Source: Nevskia sp.
Lineage (GTDB): Bacteria > Pseudomonadota > Gammaproteobacteria > Nevskiales > Nevskiaceae
DNA length: 64,000 nucleotides
NCBI RefSeq assembly: GCF_021732705.1
Contig: NZ_JAKFUM010000014.1
Location: 1-64,000 of the forward strand
Direction of reading: 5' to 3'
In this document: piece by piece, positions 37,704-46,630 of the stretch
Layout of the letters: each line of letters starts with the position of its first letter
How positions within the stretch are numbered: position 1 is the first letter of the stretch
The notes under the pieces: model-generated
Databases searched by the model: none
Seen by the model: the letters and a program-made list of their open reading frames with translations, nothing else
Told to the model about the DNA's origin: nothing
Translations under genes and position numbers: made by a program

Positions 37704-38402
37704 TCATGTCGGCGCGCGGCCATGTCGTGCTGCCTGCTGCTGCCGAATGCCCTGCGCCTGCTCTCGCAGCATCTTCAGCGTGTCCGGCGTGGTGCCGGAT
37801 TGCTGCGCCAGCCGATCGGCGCCGTTCTGGTTGCCGGTCAGCAGCATCAGGATGATCAGGTTGTTGCGGCTCTTCAGCTGCGACGGCGCCAGTTCGGCGG
37901 CTGTCGACAACTCGGGCAGCGCTTCAGTATATCGACCCGCTTCCATCAGGGCGTAACCCAGATCGTTGCGAATCTCGACATCGGTCGGCAGGCGCATCGC
38001 GGCATTGCGCAGGTTCCGGATGGCGCCGTCGAGATCGGTCTTGGCATACATCAGCCCGAGCCCGTGGTAGGCCTTGCCTTCGAGTGCGCCGCCAACCAGC
38101 CGGCGATACAGGGCATCGGCCTGCGCGGTCTGCAGCAGATGTCGGCGGGTCTCGGCTTCCAGCCAGATCAGCTCGGCGCTGTCGCTGACCGACTGCTTCT
38201 GTTCCTCGATATGGGCGAGCGCCGCGTAGTACTGGCCCTTGTCGAGCAGCCCCCGGATCACGTCGCTGCGAATCTGCTGCACCTTCTGCGGGTCGGCGAC
38301 GTCCGGCTTGTAGTCGTCGGGCGGCGGCGGACGCGGCGACTGCCGGTTGGCGGCGCAGGCCGACAGCAGCAGTGTAGCCAGCAGCAGACCGTCGCGGATC
38401 AT
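37704..38402 (-). CDS. tadD: Tad pilus assembly lipoprotein TadD (TPR)
   Basis: 232 residues. Lipoprotein signal ending LLLSAC (Cys near residue 16), then tetratricopeptide repeats (about residues 45-180, clearest in AYHGLGLMYAKTDLDGAIRNL and ALMEAGRYTEALPELSTA). TadD-like pilotins help the secretin in the outer membrane. The start overlaps the tadC stop by 4 bases. Confidence 0.87.
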   Translation of the reverse strand: MIRDGLLLATLLLSACAANRQSPRPPPPDDYKPDVADPQKVQQIRSDVIRGLLDKGQYYAALAHIEEQKQSVSDSAELIWLEAETRRHLLQTAQADALYRRLVGGALEGKAYHGLGLMYAKTDLDGAIRNLRNAAMRLPTDVEIRNDLGYALMEAGRYTEALPELSTAAELAPSQLKSRNNLIILMLLTGNQNGADRLAQQSGTTPDTLKMLREQAQGIRQQQAARHGRAPT

Positions 38403-39340
38403 TTCGCGCCAGCCACCGAGGCCAGCGTGCGGGCGATCGACAGCGCGGCAGGACCGGCCACAAAGACGAGCAAGGCCGGAAAGAAGAACAGCACCATGAC
38501 CACCGTCATGCGCCCGGAAATCAGGTTGACGCGCTCGCGCAAGTCCAGCCCGCGGCGTTCCTCGATCAGCTTCATCATGTCCAGCAGTGGCTCGCGCACT
38601 TCGCCGCCGTAGCGGTCGACCTGGCGCAGCACGCCGAGAATGTTGCTGAGATCGTCGACTTCCAGCGTCTCGCCGATCTGGCGCAACACTTCGCCGGTAT
38701 CGGCACCGGTATCGAACTGGCGCACGGCGGAATCGAATTCGCGGCCGAGTTCCGGCAGCACGCCGCGGCCGTCGCGCACGATCGAAGCCAGCGCCAGCCG
38801 GGTCGACAGGCCGGCCTCGTACAGCAGCACCAGCAAGTGGACGAACAGCGGAACTTCCGCCTTGATCCGCTTGCGGCGTGAATTCGCGGCGCTGCGCAGC
38901 ACCCAGCGCGGCAGCAGGAACGACAGCGCCACGGCAACGAAGCCCGCGATGTAGAGGTTGAAGCCCTTGAAGTACGGCCAGCCGCTGAATGCGCCGACGA
39001 CCACGATCAGCCCGAGGATGATCGGCACCAGACCCTGAAGCGCATAGAACAGCAGGCGCGTTTCCGGGCCGCGCCAGCCAGCCTGTGCCAGCAGCCGCGG
39101 CGTTTCGCCTTCCTTGTCGACCAGCCGTTCCAGCGACTGGCCGCGGCGCGCGAAGCCTTCGAGCAACTGCTTGTGCTCGGCACCCTCGAAGCCGTCACGG
39201 TCCTCGTCGGCGAGTCCGAGACGTTCGCGCAGACGTCGGGTCGAACGCGCATCGATTGCCAGCACGATGAGGGCCGCGATCGTCCCCATTCCGAACAGGA
39301 TCGCGCCGGCCACCACCATCGCGTAGATCGTCGGGCTCAT
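38399..39340 (-). CDS. tadC: Tad pilus inner-membrane platform protein TadC
   Basis: 313 residues, GspF/T2SSF-domain platform protein. A membrane helix at the N-terminus, two near residues 105-145, and one at the C-terminus. The T2SSF domain lies at about residues 165-290 (VPLFVHLLVLLYEAGLSTRLAL). Overlaps tadB and tadD by 4 bases each. With TadB it forms the platform moved by the TadA ATPase. Confidence 0.92.
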   Translation of the reverse strand: MSPTIYAMVVAGAILFGMGTIAALIVLAIDARSTRRLRERLGLADEDRDGFEGAEHKQLLEGFARRGQSLERLVDKEGETPRLLAQAGWRGPETRLLFYALQGLVPIILGLIVVVGAFSGWPYFKGFNLYIAGFVAVALSFLLPRWVLRSAANSRRKRIKAEVPLFVHLLVLLYEAGLSTRLALASIVRDGRGVLPELGREFDSAVRQFDTGADTGEVLRQIGETLEVDDLSNILGVLRQVDRYGGEVREPLLDMMKLIEERRGLDLRERVNLISGRMTVVMVLFFFPALLVFVAGPAALSIARTLASVAGAK

Positions 39341-40263
39341 GCTTCACCCTCGTCGATCGACTTCAGCATCCGCCACAGGAAGATGAAGCCGAATCCGACC
39401 ATCGCTCCGGAACCGAACAGCAGCAGTCGGCCGGTCGTGTCGGCAATCATGTTGGTGTAGTACGCGGTGTTCTGGAAGTAGATGTAGCCGAACAGGAACA
39501 TCGTGATGCCGGCGAGAATGAACGCGGACAATCGCGTTTCGGCGGTCAGCGCGCGCAGTTCCTGCGCGGCACTGGCGCGTTGGCGGATGACCACGATCAG
39601 GCTCTTCAGCACGCCGCGCATGCTGCCGCCGTACTTGCGATTGATGCTGGCCGCGAGTGCCATCACCTTGAGATCGCGCAGCCGCTGGATCTCGCCGGCT
39701 TCGCTGAGCACCTGTTCCAACGGCGCGCCGAGCCGGACCTGACGGCCGATGCTGATGAACAGCGGCTGGATCGGATGCGGGCTTTCGCGCGCGGCCTGTC
39801 CCAGCGCTTCTTCCAGCGTGTTGCCCGCCGCGAGCACGCGAATCACGTTCTCGAGATAGGACGGCAGCTGCTCGACGATGCGGATGCGCCGCCGCGCCGC
39901 CTGCTGCACGAGCACGGCATAGCCGAGGAAGAACAGCACGCCGACCAGCGGCACCGCGAGAATCGGGCCGATGATCACCATCAGCGCCAAGGTCAGCAGC
40001 GCCATCAGCAGCAGCAGACGCAGCACGCCCGCGGGACGGATATCGGAACCCGACCGCCAGAACAGATGACAGACGCCACGCAGCAGCGGATTGCGGATGG
40101 CCGTGCTGCCCTGGGCGATCGCAGCGTCGTCGGCACCGGTGACGCGCAGACGCAGCTTGACGTCGGCTTCGTACTCGCGATCCCCCGCCTGCAGGTACAA
40201 CCACACCGCGCCGCCCAGCAACAGCAGGGCGCCGAGGACGAACAGGATCAGGACAAGACTCAC
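39337..40263 (-). CDS. tadB: Tad pilus inner-membrane platform protein TadB
   Basis: 308 residues, T2SSF domain at about residues 135-265 (LPSYLENVIRVLAAGNTLEEAL). Helices at the N-terminus, near residues 90-125, and at the C-terminus. Overlaps tadA and tadC by 4 bases each, so the tadABC block is translationally coupled. Confidence 0.92.
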   Translation of the reverse strand: MSLVLILFVLGALLLLGGAVWLYLQAGDREYEADVKLRLRVTGADDAAIAQGSTAIRNPLLRGVCHLFWRSGSDIRPAGVLRLLLLMALLTLALMVIIGPILAVPLVGVLFFLGYAVLVQQAARRRIRIVEQLPSYLENVIRVLAAGNTLEEALGQAARESPHPIQPLFISIGRQVRLGAPLEQVLSEAGEIQRLRDLKVMALAASINRKYGGSMRGVLKSLIVVIRQRASAAQELRALTAETRLSAFILAGITMFLFGYIYFQNTAYYTNMIADTTGRLLLFGSGAMVGFGFIFLWRMLKSIDEGEA

Positions 40264-41477
40264 GCAGCCTCCCTCGGCATGACGGCAGACCCGGTCTCGG
40301 GATCGAATCGAAAGACATCGCGCAGGGCCAGTTCGCGTCCCTGCAGCCCCAACAGTTCCGTGATCGACATGACGCGGCGCTGGCCGCTGGGCAGGCGCGC
40401 GACGTGCACCACCAGCTGAATCGCGGCCGAAATCTGGCCGCGCAGCGTCTGCTCGCCGCCGTTGTAGCCGGCGAAACCCGCCAGCAGTTCAAGGCGATGC
40501 ATGGCATCGCGAACATTGTTCGCGTGCAGCGTGGTCATCGAGCCGTCGTGACCGGTATTCATCGCCTGCAGCATGTCCAGCACTTCATCGCCACGGACTT
40601 CGCCGACGATGATGCGGTCCGGCCGCATGCGCAGCGCGTTGCGCACCAGATCGCGCGCGCTGATGGCGCGCTGGCCTTCGAGGTTCGGTGGCCGGGTTTC
40701 CAGCCGCACGACATGGTTGTGCTGCAGGCGCAGTTCGGCGGCGTCCTCGACCGTCACGATGCGCTCGCCGGCCGGAATCCACTGACTCAGCAGGTTCAGG
40801 AACGTGGTCTTGCCCGAGCCGGTGCCGCCGACCACCAGCAGGTTGGTTCGGCCGATCACGCGGCCCCGCAGGTAATCGAGTTCCGGCTGCGTGATGCTGC
40901 CGCTTTTCAGCAGGTCATCGGCCGACAGCGGCACCTTGCGGAACTTGCGAATCGACAGGCACGGCCCGTCGAGCGCGATTGGCGGAATGATCGCGTTCAC
41001 GCGCGAGCCATCGGGCAGACGGGCATCGACCATCGGCGTCGACTCGTCGACGCGGCGACCGAGCGGCGCCAGGATGCGCTGGATCACGCGGATGACGTGA
41101 TTGTCGTCGTTGAACCGGACCGGCGCCGAATACAGCTTGCCCGCGCGCTCGATGAACACGTTGTGCGGCCCGTTGACGACGATGTCGTTCACCGTGTCGT
41201 CATCGACCAGACTCTGGATCGGACCGAAGCCGAGCAACTCGTTGCGGGCGTCGGCAATCAGGGCTTCGGATTCGCGCTGATTGACCGGCAGCCGCTGCTC
41301 CAGCACGTAGCGCCGCACCTGCTCGGCCACGAAGCGCTCGATCTTCTCCGCCGGCCATCCGTAGATGTCGAGCTTGCGATCCTCGATCTGCGCAATCAGG
41401 TGACGATGGACGCTGCTTTTCAGCGTCTGGTATTGATCCGACAGCCGGAAGCGTTCGACCTGGTCCGCGGTGCTCAT
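40260..41477 (-). CDS. tadA: Tad pilus assembly ATPase TadA/CpaF
   Basis: 405 residues. N-terminal domain (about residues 1-110), then the type II/IV secretion ATPase core with Walker [13 protein letters not shown] (near residue 217), Asp box [11 protein letters not shown], Walker B region [14 protein letters not shown], and His box [13 protein letters not shown]. Powers both extension and, in Caulobacter, retraction of Flp pili. Six bases after tadZ. Confidence 0.95.
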   Translation of the reverse strand: MSTADQVERFRLSDQYQTLKSSVHRHLIAQIEDRKLDIYGWPAEKIERFVAEQVRRYVLEQRLPVNQRESEALIADARNELLGFGPIQSLVDDDTVNDIVVNGPHNVFIERAGKLYSAPVRFNDDNHVIRVIQRILAPLGRRVDESTPMVDARLPDGSRVNAIIPPIALDGPCLSIRKFRKVPLSADDLLKSGSITQPELDYLRGRVIGRTNLLVVGGTGSGKTTFLNLLSQWIPAGERIVTVEDAAELRLQHNHVVRLETRPPNLEGQRAISARDLVRNALRMRPDRIIVGEVRGDEVLDMLQAMNTGHDGSMTTLHANNVRDAMHRLELLAGFAGYNGGEQTLRGQISAAIQLVVHVARLPSGQRRVMSITELLGLQGRELALRDVFRFDPETGSAVMPREAA

Positions 41478-41483
41478 GCCCGC

Positions 41484-42677
41484 TTACCCGAGTATGCGGT
41501 CGAGGAAACCCTGTGGCGGCGTCGAGACCTTCATCTCGCCCGACAGCAGGGTACCGGCCAGTTCGCGGATGCCGGCGCAGTACGGATCCTTCTTCGCGAG
41601 CGTGAACAGCGGCTCGCCGGAATTCATCGAGAGAATGCGGTTGAAGCTTTCGGTCTGCAGCGCCGACACCAGCGGCAGCTCGAACAGCTCGGCCAGATTG
41701 CGCGGTTCGAGCCCGAGCCGGCGACGGTAGTTGTCGACCACCAGCGAGGTTCGCTCCAACGAGCATTCCTGCGCCCGCAGCGACCGCAGCAGATACTTGT
41801 TGTGGCGCGACTTCAGGATCGACTGGTCCGACAACAGCAGGCTGCGATCGGCAAGATCGACGAGCCCGGCCACGGCAGACACCGGCGCATGGCCATCGAT
41901 CGCGATCACCGTCACCGCGAACAGGCCGCGCAGCACCTGCATCAGCTTCAGCAACTGCTCGGCATCGAACTGCGCGCGGCCCAGCAGGTCTTCCGGCAGG
42001 CTCAGCACATAAAGGCCGCTGGCATGCTTCGGAAACGCGGTGTCGATCAGCGTCTGGTCGCAGCGATGCGCGTCGTTGACGGCATCGAGCACGTTGTAGG
42101 TCGGGTTCAGGTTCAGGAAGATTGCGGCGGCACCGGACGGTGTCGCCAGATCGACCAGCAGCGCCCGCTCGCCCGGCGCCAGACGCTCGACGATCGCCAG
42201 CGCCAGATGCTCGGCGAAGAACGCGATCGATTCGTGCGGGTGACCCGACAAGGTCAGGAACAGGCGACCCGCCTTGGCCGGAGCCGCCGTCGCGGCGGTC
42301 GCCGCGCTGCGCTTCAGCAAGCGCGCGATCTGCGCGCCCAGCTTGTCGTCATCGCGCCCGCGAACGAAGAAATCGCGAGCGCCCGCGCGCATCGCATCGA
42401 GCACGCAATCGGCGCTGGCATTGTCGCCGAGGCCGACGATCGGAACATGAAGATGGCGCTCGTGCAGCTGCTCGACGAGGCTCGCCCGAAGCATCGCGTT
42501 CGCGTTCCGGAATTCGCAGAACACGAGGCTGAAGCGCGAGTGCGCCTCGATCTTTTTCAGGAGATCGCTCGGGTCGCTGCCCGAAATCAGCACGGTTTCG
42601 AGGTTGGCGCCCTCCGCGTCCTGCAGCCAGAACTCGAACGACGGGTCGTCGGCGATGACGAGTACTTTGGTTTTCAT
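41484..42677 (-). CDS. tadZ: Tad pilus localisation protein TadZ/CpaE
   Basis: 397 residues from the ATG at 42677 (MKTKVLVIADDPSFE). A receiver-like N-terminal domain (about residues 1-120, with MRAGARDFFVRG) precedes a ParA/MinD-like P-loop domain (about residues 140-370) whose P-loop is degenerate, as usual in TadZ. Positions the Tad machine at a cell pole. An in-frame upstream extension overlaps rcpA and is unlikely to be used. Confidence 0.88.
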   Translation of the reverse strand: MKTKVLVIADDPSFEFWLQDAEGANLETVLISGSDPSDLLKKIEAHSRFSLVFCEFRNANAMLRASLVEQLHERHLHVPIVGLGDNASADCVLDAMRAGARDFFVRGRDDDKLGAQIARLLKRSAATAATAAPAKAGRLFLTLSGHPHESIAFFAEHLALAIVERLAPGERALLVDLATPSGAAAIFLNLNPTYNVLDAVNDAHRCDQTLIDTAFPKHASGLYVLSLPEDLLGRAQFDAEQLLKLMQVLRGLFAVTVIAIDGHAPVSAVAGLVDLADRSLLLSDQSILKSRHNKYLLRSLRAQECSLERTSLVVDNYRRRLGLEPRNLAELFELPLVSALQTESFNRILSMNSGEPLFTLAKKDPYCAGIRELAGTLLSGEMKVSTPPQGFLDRILG

Positions 42678-42714
42678 GGCAGACCGGCGTGCAGGTTCTG
42701 GTCCAGCGCCGGAG

Positions 42715-44088
42715 CTATTTGCTGTAGCCGGTATCGGCGTCCTGCCCGAAGTCGCCGGTTTCCAGAAACATGGTTTCGGCAAAGTTCGGACGGTAACGGT
42801 CCGTGCCCTCGCCCGGCAGCGGCGGCAGCGCCGTGCCCTTGGCGATCGGCCGCACGAGGTGCGGCGTGATCACCATCACCAGTTCCTTTTCCGTGCGATC
42901 GATCCGCGTGCTGCGGAAGAACGCGCCGAGCACCGGGATGTCCCCGAGCCACGGCACCTTGTCGACATTGTTGGTCAGGTTGTTGCTGACCAGCCCGCTG
43001 AGGACGAAGGTTTCGCCGTCACCCAGTTCAACGGTGGTATCGGTCCGGCGCACGATCAGGCCCGGGATCGTCGTGCCGGAAATCGTGATCGCGTTGGTGA
43101 AGTCGAGATCGGAAACCTCGGGCGCAACCTTGATCGCGATGCGGTTGTTCGAAAGCACGGTCGGCGTCAGGTTCAGGCGCACACCGAACTCGCGGAACTG
43201 GATCGTGATCGTGCCATTGCCGGTGCCGCTGCTCTGCGGGACCGGATACGGGAACTCGCCGCCCGCCAGGAAACTGGCAGTCTGGCCGCTCAGTGCCGTC
43301 AGGCTTGGCTCGGCCAGCACTCGCGCCAGACCCTTGCGCTCCAGCACGCTGAGAATGCCGGTGTAGCCGTTGTTGCCGAACAGGATGTTGAAGGCATCAC
43401 CGATCGGCAGGAACCCGGTCGCGCTGCCGAAGGCCGCGTTCGCGGCGCCCGACAGCGGCGCTTGCGCCAAGGTGGCCGGATTGGAAACGCTGCCGACGCT
43501 GTTGCCGATCTTGAACAGGTTGATGCCGTACTGCTGCAGCGAACGGCGGTTCACCTCGACGATGCGGACATGGCTCGTCACCTGGGTTTCGCCGGCAACG
43601 ACGCTGCGGTCGACGGCCGGCAAGTCCTTCGTGCCCGGCCCCGCCGACAGCGTGGCGCGGCGATGCGCGAGCAGATTCGGCGTGCTGCCATCGAGACTGC
43701 CGGTGGGCTGGACGCTGAGCTTCGACAGTTCGGGATCGGCGCTGGCCGGCGCCCCGACACTGATGCGGTATTCGGTTGGCTCGCTGCCCGACTTGCCCTT
43801 GCCGCCACGGGTCCAGACCAGCAAGGTCGTGACGCCGGCCGACTTGCCATTGATCAGCAATTCGCGGCCGTTGACCAGATTGACGTCGGCGATCTTCGGA
43901 TCGCCGACTGCAAGGCGCGAGACCGCGCCCTTGGCTCGAACCAGCTTGTGCGTGCCGGGCTCGACGGCGAGGGACTCGACCGGTGTCTGCGCCGACACGA
44001 CCGGCGCATGGGAGGCTGCAGCCACGGTTAGCGCCGCGACGGCGACAACCTTGAACAGCCGTTGGCTGATCGAAACGCTCATCTGCAT
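42715..44088 (-). CDS. rcpA: Tad pilus outer-membrane secretin RcpA/CpaC
   Basis: 457 residues from the ATG at 44088, preceded by AGGGG; an ATG at 44181 overlapping the rcpC stop would add 31 residues in front of the signal peptide. Signal peptide (FKVVAVAALTVAAASHA), N-terminal BON/CpaC domain (LVRAKGAVSRLAVGDPKIADV), and the C-terminal secretin domain (GLARVLAEPSLTALSGQTAS, ending in VPWLGDIPVLGAFFR). Forms the outer-membrane channel for the pilus. Confidence 0.93.
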   Translation of the reverse strand: MQMSVSISQRLFKVVAVAALTVAAASHAPVVSAQTPVESLAVEPGTHKLVRAKGAVSRLAVGDPKIADVNLVNGRELLINGKSAGVTTLLVWTRGGKGKSGSEPTEYRISVGAPASADPELSKLSVQPTGSLDGSTPNLLAHRRATLSAGPGTKDLPAVDRSVVAGETQVTSHVRIVEVNRRSLQQYGINLFKIGNSVGSVSNPATLAQAPLSGAANAAFGSATGFLPIGDAFNILFGNNGYTGILSVLERKGLARVLAEPSLTALSGQTASFLAGGEFPYPVPQSSGTGNGTITIQFREFGVRLNLTPTVLSNNRIAIKVAPEVSDLDFTNAITISGTTIPGLIVRRTDTTVELGDGETFVLSGLVSNNLTNNVDKVPWLGDIPVLGAFFRSTRIDRTEKELVMVITPHLVRPIAKGTALPPLPGEGTDRYRPNFAETMFLETGDFGQDADTGYSK

Positions 44089-44177
44089 GCCCCAACCCCT
44101 TGCCATCCGCACTCGAATTGTCTTCTCTGCCATCGCCGGACTCGGACTCTGCTGCAGCGCCTGCAACGACCGTGACG

Positions 44178-45203
44178 TCATGGCGCCACCGTTTCCAGCT
44201 TCGAGCCGCGATAGATCTCGACCCGCGGCGGTGGCGCCGGCCGACCGGCAGCCTTCGCTTTCTTGCTCTTCGGGGCGAGTTCCGCCAGTTCGGTCGCCGT
44301 GATCACCTGCAGCGCGGCCAGTTCGGCTTCAGCCTCGGCACGCGCCTTCGCTTCTTTGCTCAGCGGCAACGCGCTGATGCCGGGGTCCGCGGTGGCGGTG
44401 CTCGGGGCGACGCCGGCCGGATCGCCGGTCGCGGGAGCGGCCGCGACCGTGTCTGCCGGCTGCTCGCCATGCAAGGCAAGACGCAGTTCGCCGTAGCTCG
44501 ATCCGAGCAAGACCTTGGTCACCATCGGTTCCGGAATCGCCAGCACCGCCGTGCGCTCGCGGATGCGTTGCTGGTTCTGCTTTTCCTGCTCGTTCTGATC
44601 GATCCCCTTCGGCGGCTCGACCAGATGCTCTTCATACGCAAGCACCCGGATATCGCGAATCAGCACGCGCGCCTGCGTGGCGATGTCCTCCGCCTTGTTC
44701 TGCTCGCCTGTCGGCGTGTCGTTGACCGACTTGATGTAGACCAGTACATCGACGATGTCGCCCGGTCGAATGAAGCCGCCCACGCCGACAACGTTGTCCA
44801 CCTTCAGTGACAGCGCGCGGAACCCGGGGGGAACGCCGCGCGCGATCAGGTTGGAATCCTTGAAGAAGCGCGGCACCACTGGCGCGCCGGCATCGATGTC
44901 GAGCAGTGGCGTGCGGCCGATCGCATCGTTGACGTTGGCGAAGTACTCGGTCGGTGCGATCGTGACCGGCGCCAGCGTGACGGCATCGGCCGTGATCGGA
45001 ACGTTCGCAGCCAGCGGACGCGTGGCAATGACGACCAGGATCTGCGGAACCGCTGGCGGTTGCGCCGCAGCCTCGCTCTGCTGCTGGGCGCGGCTGGCGC
45101 TTTCGGCAAAATTGCGGGTCATCTTCCGTCCCGCGAACGCGAGGACGATGGCGAGCACCCCGAGAACAATCGCGACAAGTCGAATCGCGTTGCTATTATT
45201 CAT
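44178..45203 (-). CDS. rcpC: Flp pilus assembly protein RcpC/CpaB
   Basis: 341 residues. An N-terminal membrane anchor (about residues 5-25), a SAF domain (about residues 55-120: ATRPLAANVPITADAVTL), and the RcpC domain (GVPPGFRALSLKVDNVVGVGGFIRPGDIVDVLV). The last 70 residues are rich in Ala, Lys and Pro. Periplasmic partner of the RcpA secretin. Confidence 0.92.
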   Translation of the reverse strand: MNNSNAIRLVAIVLGVLAIVLAFAGRKMTRNFAESASRAQQQSEAAAQPPAVPQILVVIATRPLAANVPITADAVTLAPVTIAPTEYFANVNDAIGRTPLLDIDAGAPVVPRFFKDSNLIARGVPPGFRALSLKVDNVVGVGGFIRPGDIVDVLVYIKSVNDTPTGEQNKAEDIATQARVLIRDIRVLAYEEHLVEPPKGIDQNEQEKQNQQRIRERTAVLAIPEPMVTKVLLGSSYGELRLALHGEQPADTVAAAPATGDPAGVAPSTATADPGISALPLSKEAKARAEAEAELAALQVITATELAELAPKSKKAKAAGRPAPPPRVEIYRGSKLETVAP

Positions 45204-45297
45204 GCGTTCTCCGCTCCCTAAAACGCTGCTGCGTGATCGCAGCTTATCCGATCTATCTGTGTTTTTTCAGACCGTTACCGGTCCGCTGCCGCAATTC

Positions 45298-45765
45298 TCA
45301 TGAAATCAGTCCGATCGCCGTCGCGACCAGCTGATCCGGAAAAGCCGGCACCTGTCCGACCAGCGGCAGCGTGATCCGCGGGAACACCGGTGGTGCCACC
45401 AGACTGTAGGTCACCGTCACCGAAAAACTGTTCGGATTCGGCGGCGCCGGAAACGAGATTCCGAGGGCCGGCGGCAGCGGCAGCACGCCGTTGGCGGTGA
45501 TGCTGTTGTTGATCGCCTGCGTCGCCGTTGCCTGCAGACCGCTGGTGTAGCCGCCCGCAACGGTCGACGACACCGAAACCGCAGCCCGAATGGCCTGCTC
45601 CGCCGCGAAGTTGATGCGCTGCTGCAGGAAGTAGATGTAACCGTAGGTCACGCCGGCATAGACGATCGAAAACAGGATCGGAAAGACGAACGCGAACTCG
45701 ATCACCGTGGCGCCGCGCTGGCGCTCCCGCCGCTGCGTCTGCTTTCTGGAAATGCCCATTTTCAA
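45298..45765 (-). CDS. tadE: TadE-type pseudopilin
   Basis: 155 residues. A basic N-terminus is followed by the prepilin cleavage site RQRG/ATVIEF, with Glu+5 and Phe+6, and a hydrophobic helix. A short periplasmic domain follows. Processed by TadV and probably a minor pilin. Overlaps tadV by 4 bases (ATGA). It is the only TadE/F/G-type pseudopilin in this locus. Confidence 0.87.
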   Translation of the reverse strand: MKMGISRKQTQRRERQRGATVIEFAFVFPILFSIVYAGVTYGYIYFLQQRINFAAEQAIRAAVSVSSTVAGGYTSGLQATATQAINNSITANGVLPLPPALGISFPAPPNPNSFSVTVTYSLVAPPVFPRITLPLVGQVPAFPDQLVATAIGLIS

Positions 45766-46223
45766 ATACCCCCGAATGATCCGGACAGAATCAGATGTGC
45801 CACGAAACCTGCGCTGATCGCTACCGCGGCCGGAAGCCGCCGCGCCAGCGGCTCACGCCATCTTGACCACGCCCACGCCGCGGTCGAGATCAGGCCCAGT
45901 GCCAACGCCGACCACAAGATTATCTGAAGAATGCCAGCGAGTCCGCACAGCAGGCCAATGACCGCTGCATATTTCACGTCCCCGGCGCCCAGCTGGCGCA
46001 TCAGGTAACCGGAAAACGGAAGAACGGCGCCGACCGTCATCCCGAACAGCGCGTCAGTTGCGCTTGTCCCGAGGATGCCGTGTCCCTCGGTCAGCTGAAT
46101 CACGGCCGCGACGACAAACACCGGCAGCAGAAACGAATTGGGCACCCGTCGTTGCCGGATATCGCTTCCGGCAACCACGAGTGCCCAGAACACCAGCGCC
46201 CCGGCGGACCACGCCTGCGGCAT
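45762..46223 (-). CDS. tadV: prepilin peptidase TadV/CpaA
   Basis: 153 residues, all membrane helices. The two catalytic aspartates of this family are visible: Asp21 (AGSDIRQRRVPN) and Asp82 (GAGDVK). It lacks the methylase domain of PilD, as TadV proteins do. Cleaves the Flp and TadE leaders. Lies 23 bases after flp. Confidence 0.92.
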   Translation of the reverse strand: MPQAWSAGALVFWALVVAGSDIRQRRVPNSFLLPVFVVAAVIQLTEGHGILGTSATDALFGMTVGAVLPFSGYLMRQLGAGDVKYAAVIGLLCGLAGILQIILWSALALGLISTAAWAWSRWREPLARRLPAAVAISAGFVAHLILSGSFGGI

Positions 46224-46246
46224 GGACCAGGGCAGATGCTGCGCGA

Positions 46247-46426
46247 TCAGCGCGCGGCGGCAGTGTTCAGATTGCTGCTGATCGTCGTGAAGATCGTGCT
46301 CAGGCTGGTCCCGGTGCTCATCAGGATGCCGACGATGACAACAGCGATCAGGCCGACGATCAGGCCGTATTCGACGGCGCTGGCACCTTCGTCGTCGCGC
46401 AGGAAATTCTGGACTTTCTTCAGCAT
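46247..46426 (-). CDS. flp: Flp/Fap major pilin
   Basis: 59 residues from the ATG at 46426 (MLKKVQNFLRDDEG). The cleavage site is G/ASAVEY with Glu+5 and Tyr+6, the Flp motif, followed by a hydrophobic helix and a short Thr/Ser/Asn tail. An upstream in-frame start would place 21 residues before the leader and is unlikely. First gene of the Tad operon, with a predicted promoter about 65 bases upstream. Confidence 0.92.
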   Translation of the reverse strand: MLKKVQNFLRDDEGASAVEYGLIVGLIAVVIVGILMSTGTSLSTIFTTISSNLNTAAAR

Positions 46427-46489
46427 GGGGATACTCCGGATCCGAGTCGTTCTTGAGGGCGGTTCGGGCGTGTCCTGCCCGTGGAACAA

Positions 46490-46518
46490 ACCTTAGCGGA
46501 GGGTCCCGGAGGCGTCAA
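46490..46518 (-). promoter_or_regulatory. predicted sigma-70 promoter of the flp/tad operon
   Basis: On the minus strand TTGACG (46513-46518), a 17-base spacer and TAAGGT (46490-46495). The spacing is optimal, the -35 nearly perfect and the -10 moderate. The start would be near 46483, leaving a leader of about 57 bases before flp. Confidence 0.45.
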
Positions 46519-46630
46519 AGCAACTGAAACCCGCCATTCGTACCGCTCATCGGCTATGGTTCGGCCCGCTGGACCGAGACCTGCAAGGCGGCGACTGCAA
46601 GACCCGCGAACGAACGGAGACCGAAACAAG

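Noticed and set aside
46427-46630. Sigma-54 promoter for the flp operon
   Set aside because: No TGGCAC-N5-TTGC match. A sigma-70-type TTGACG/TAAGGT pair fits better.
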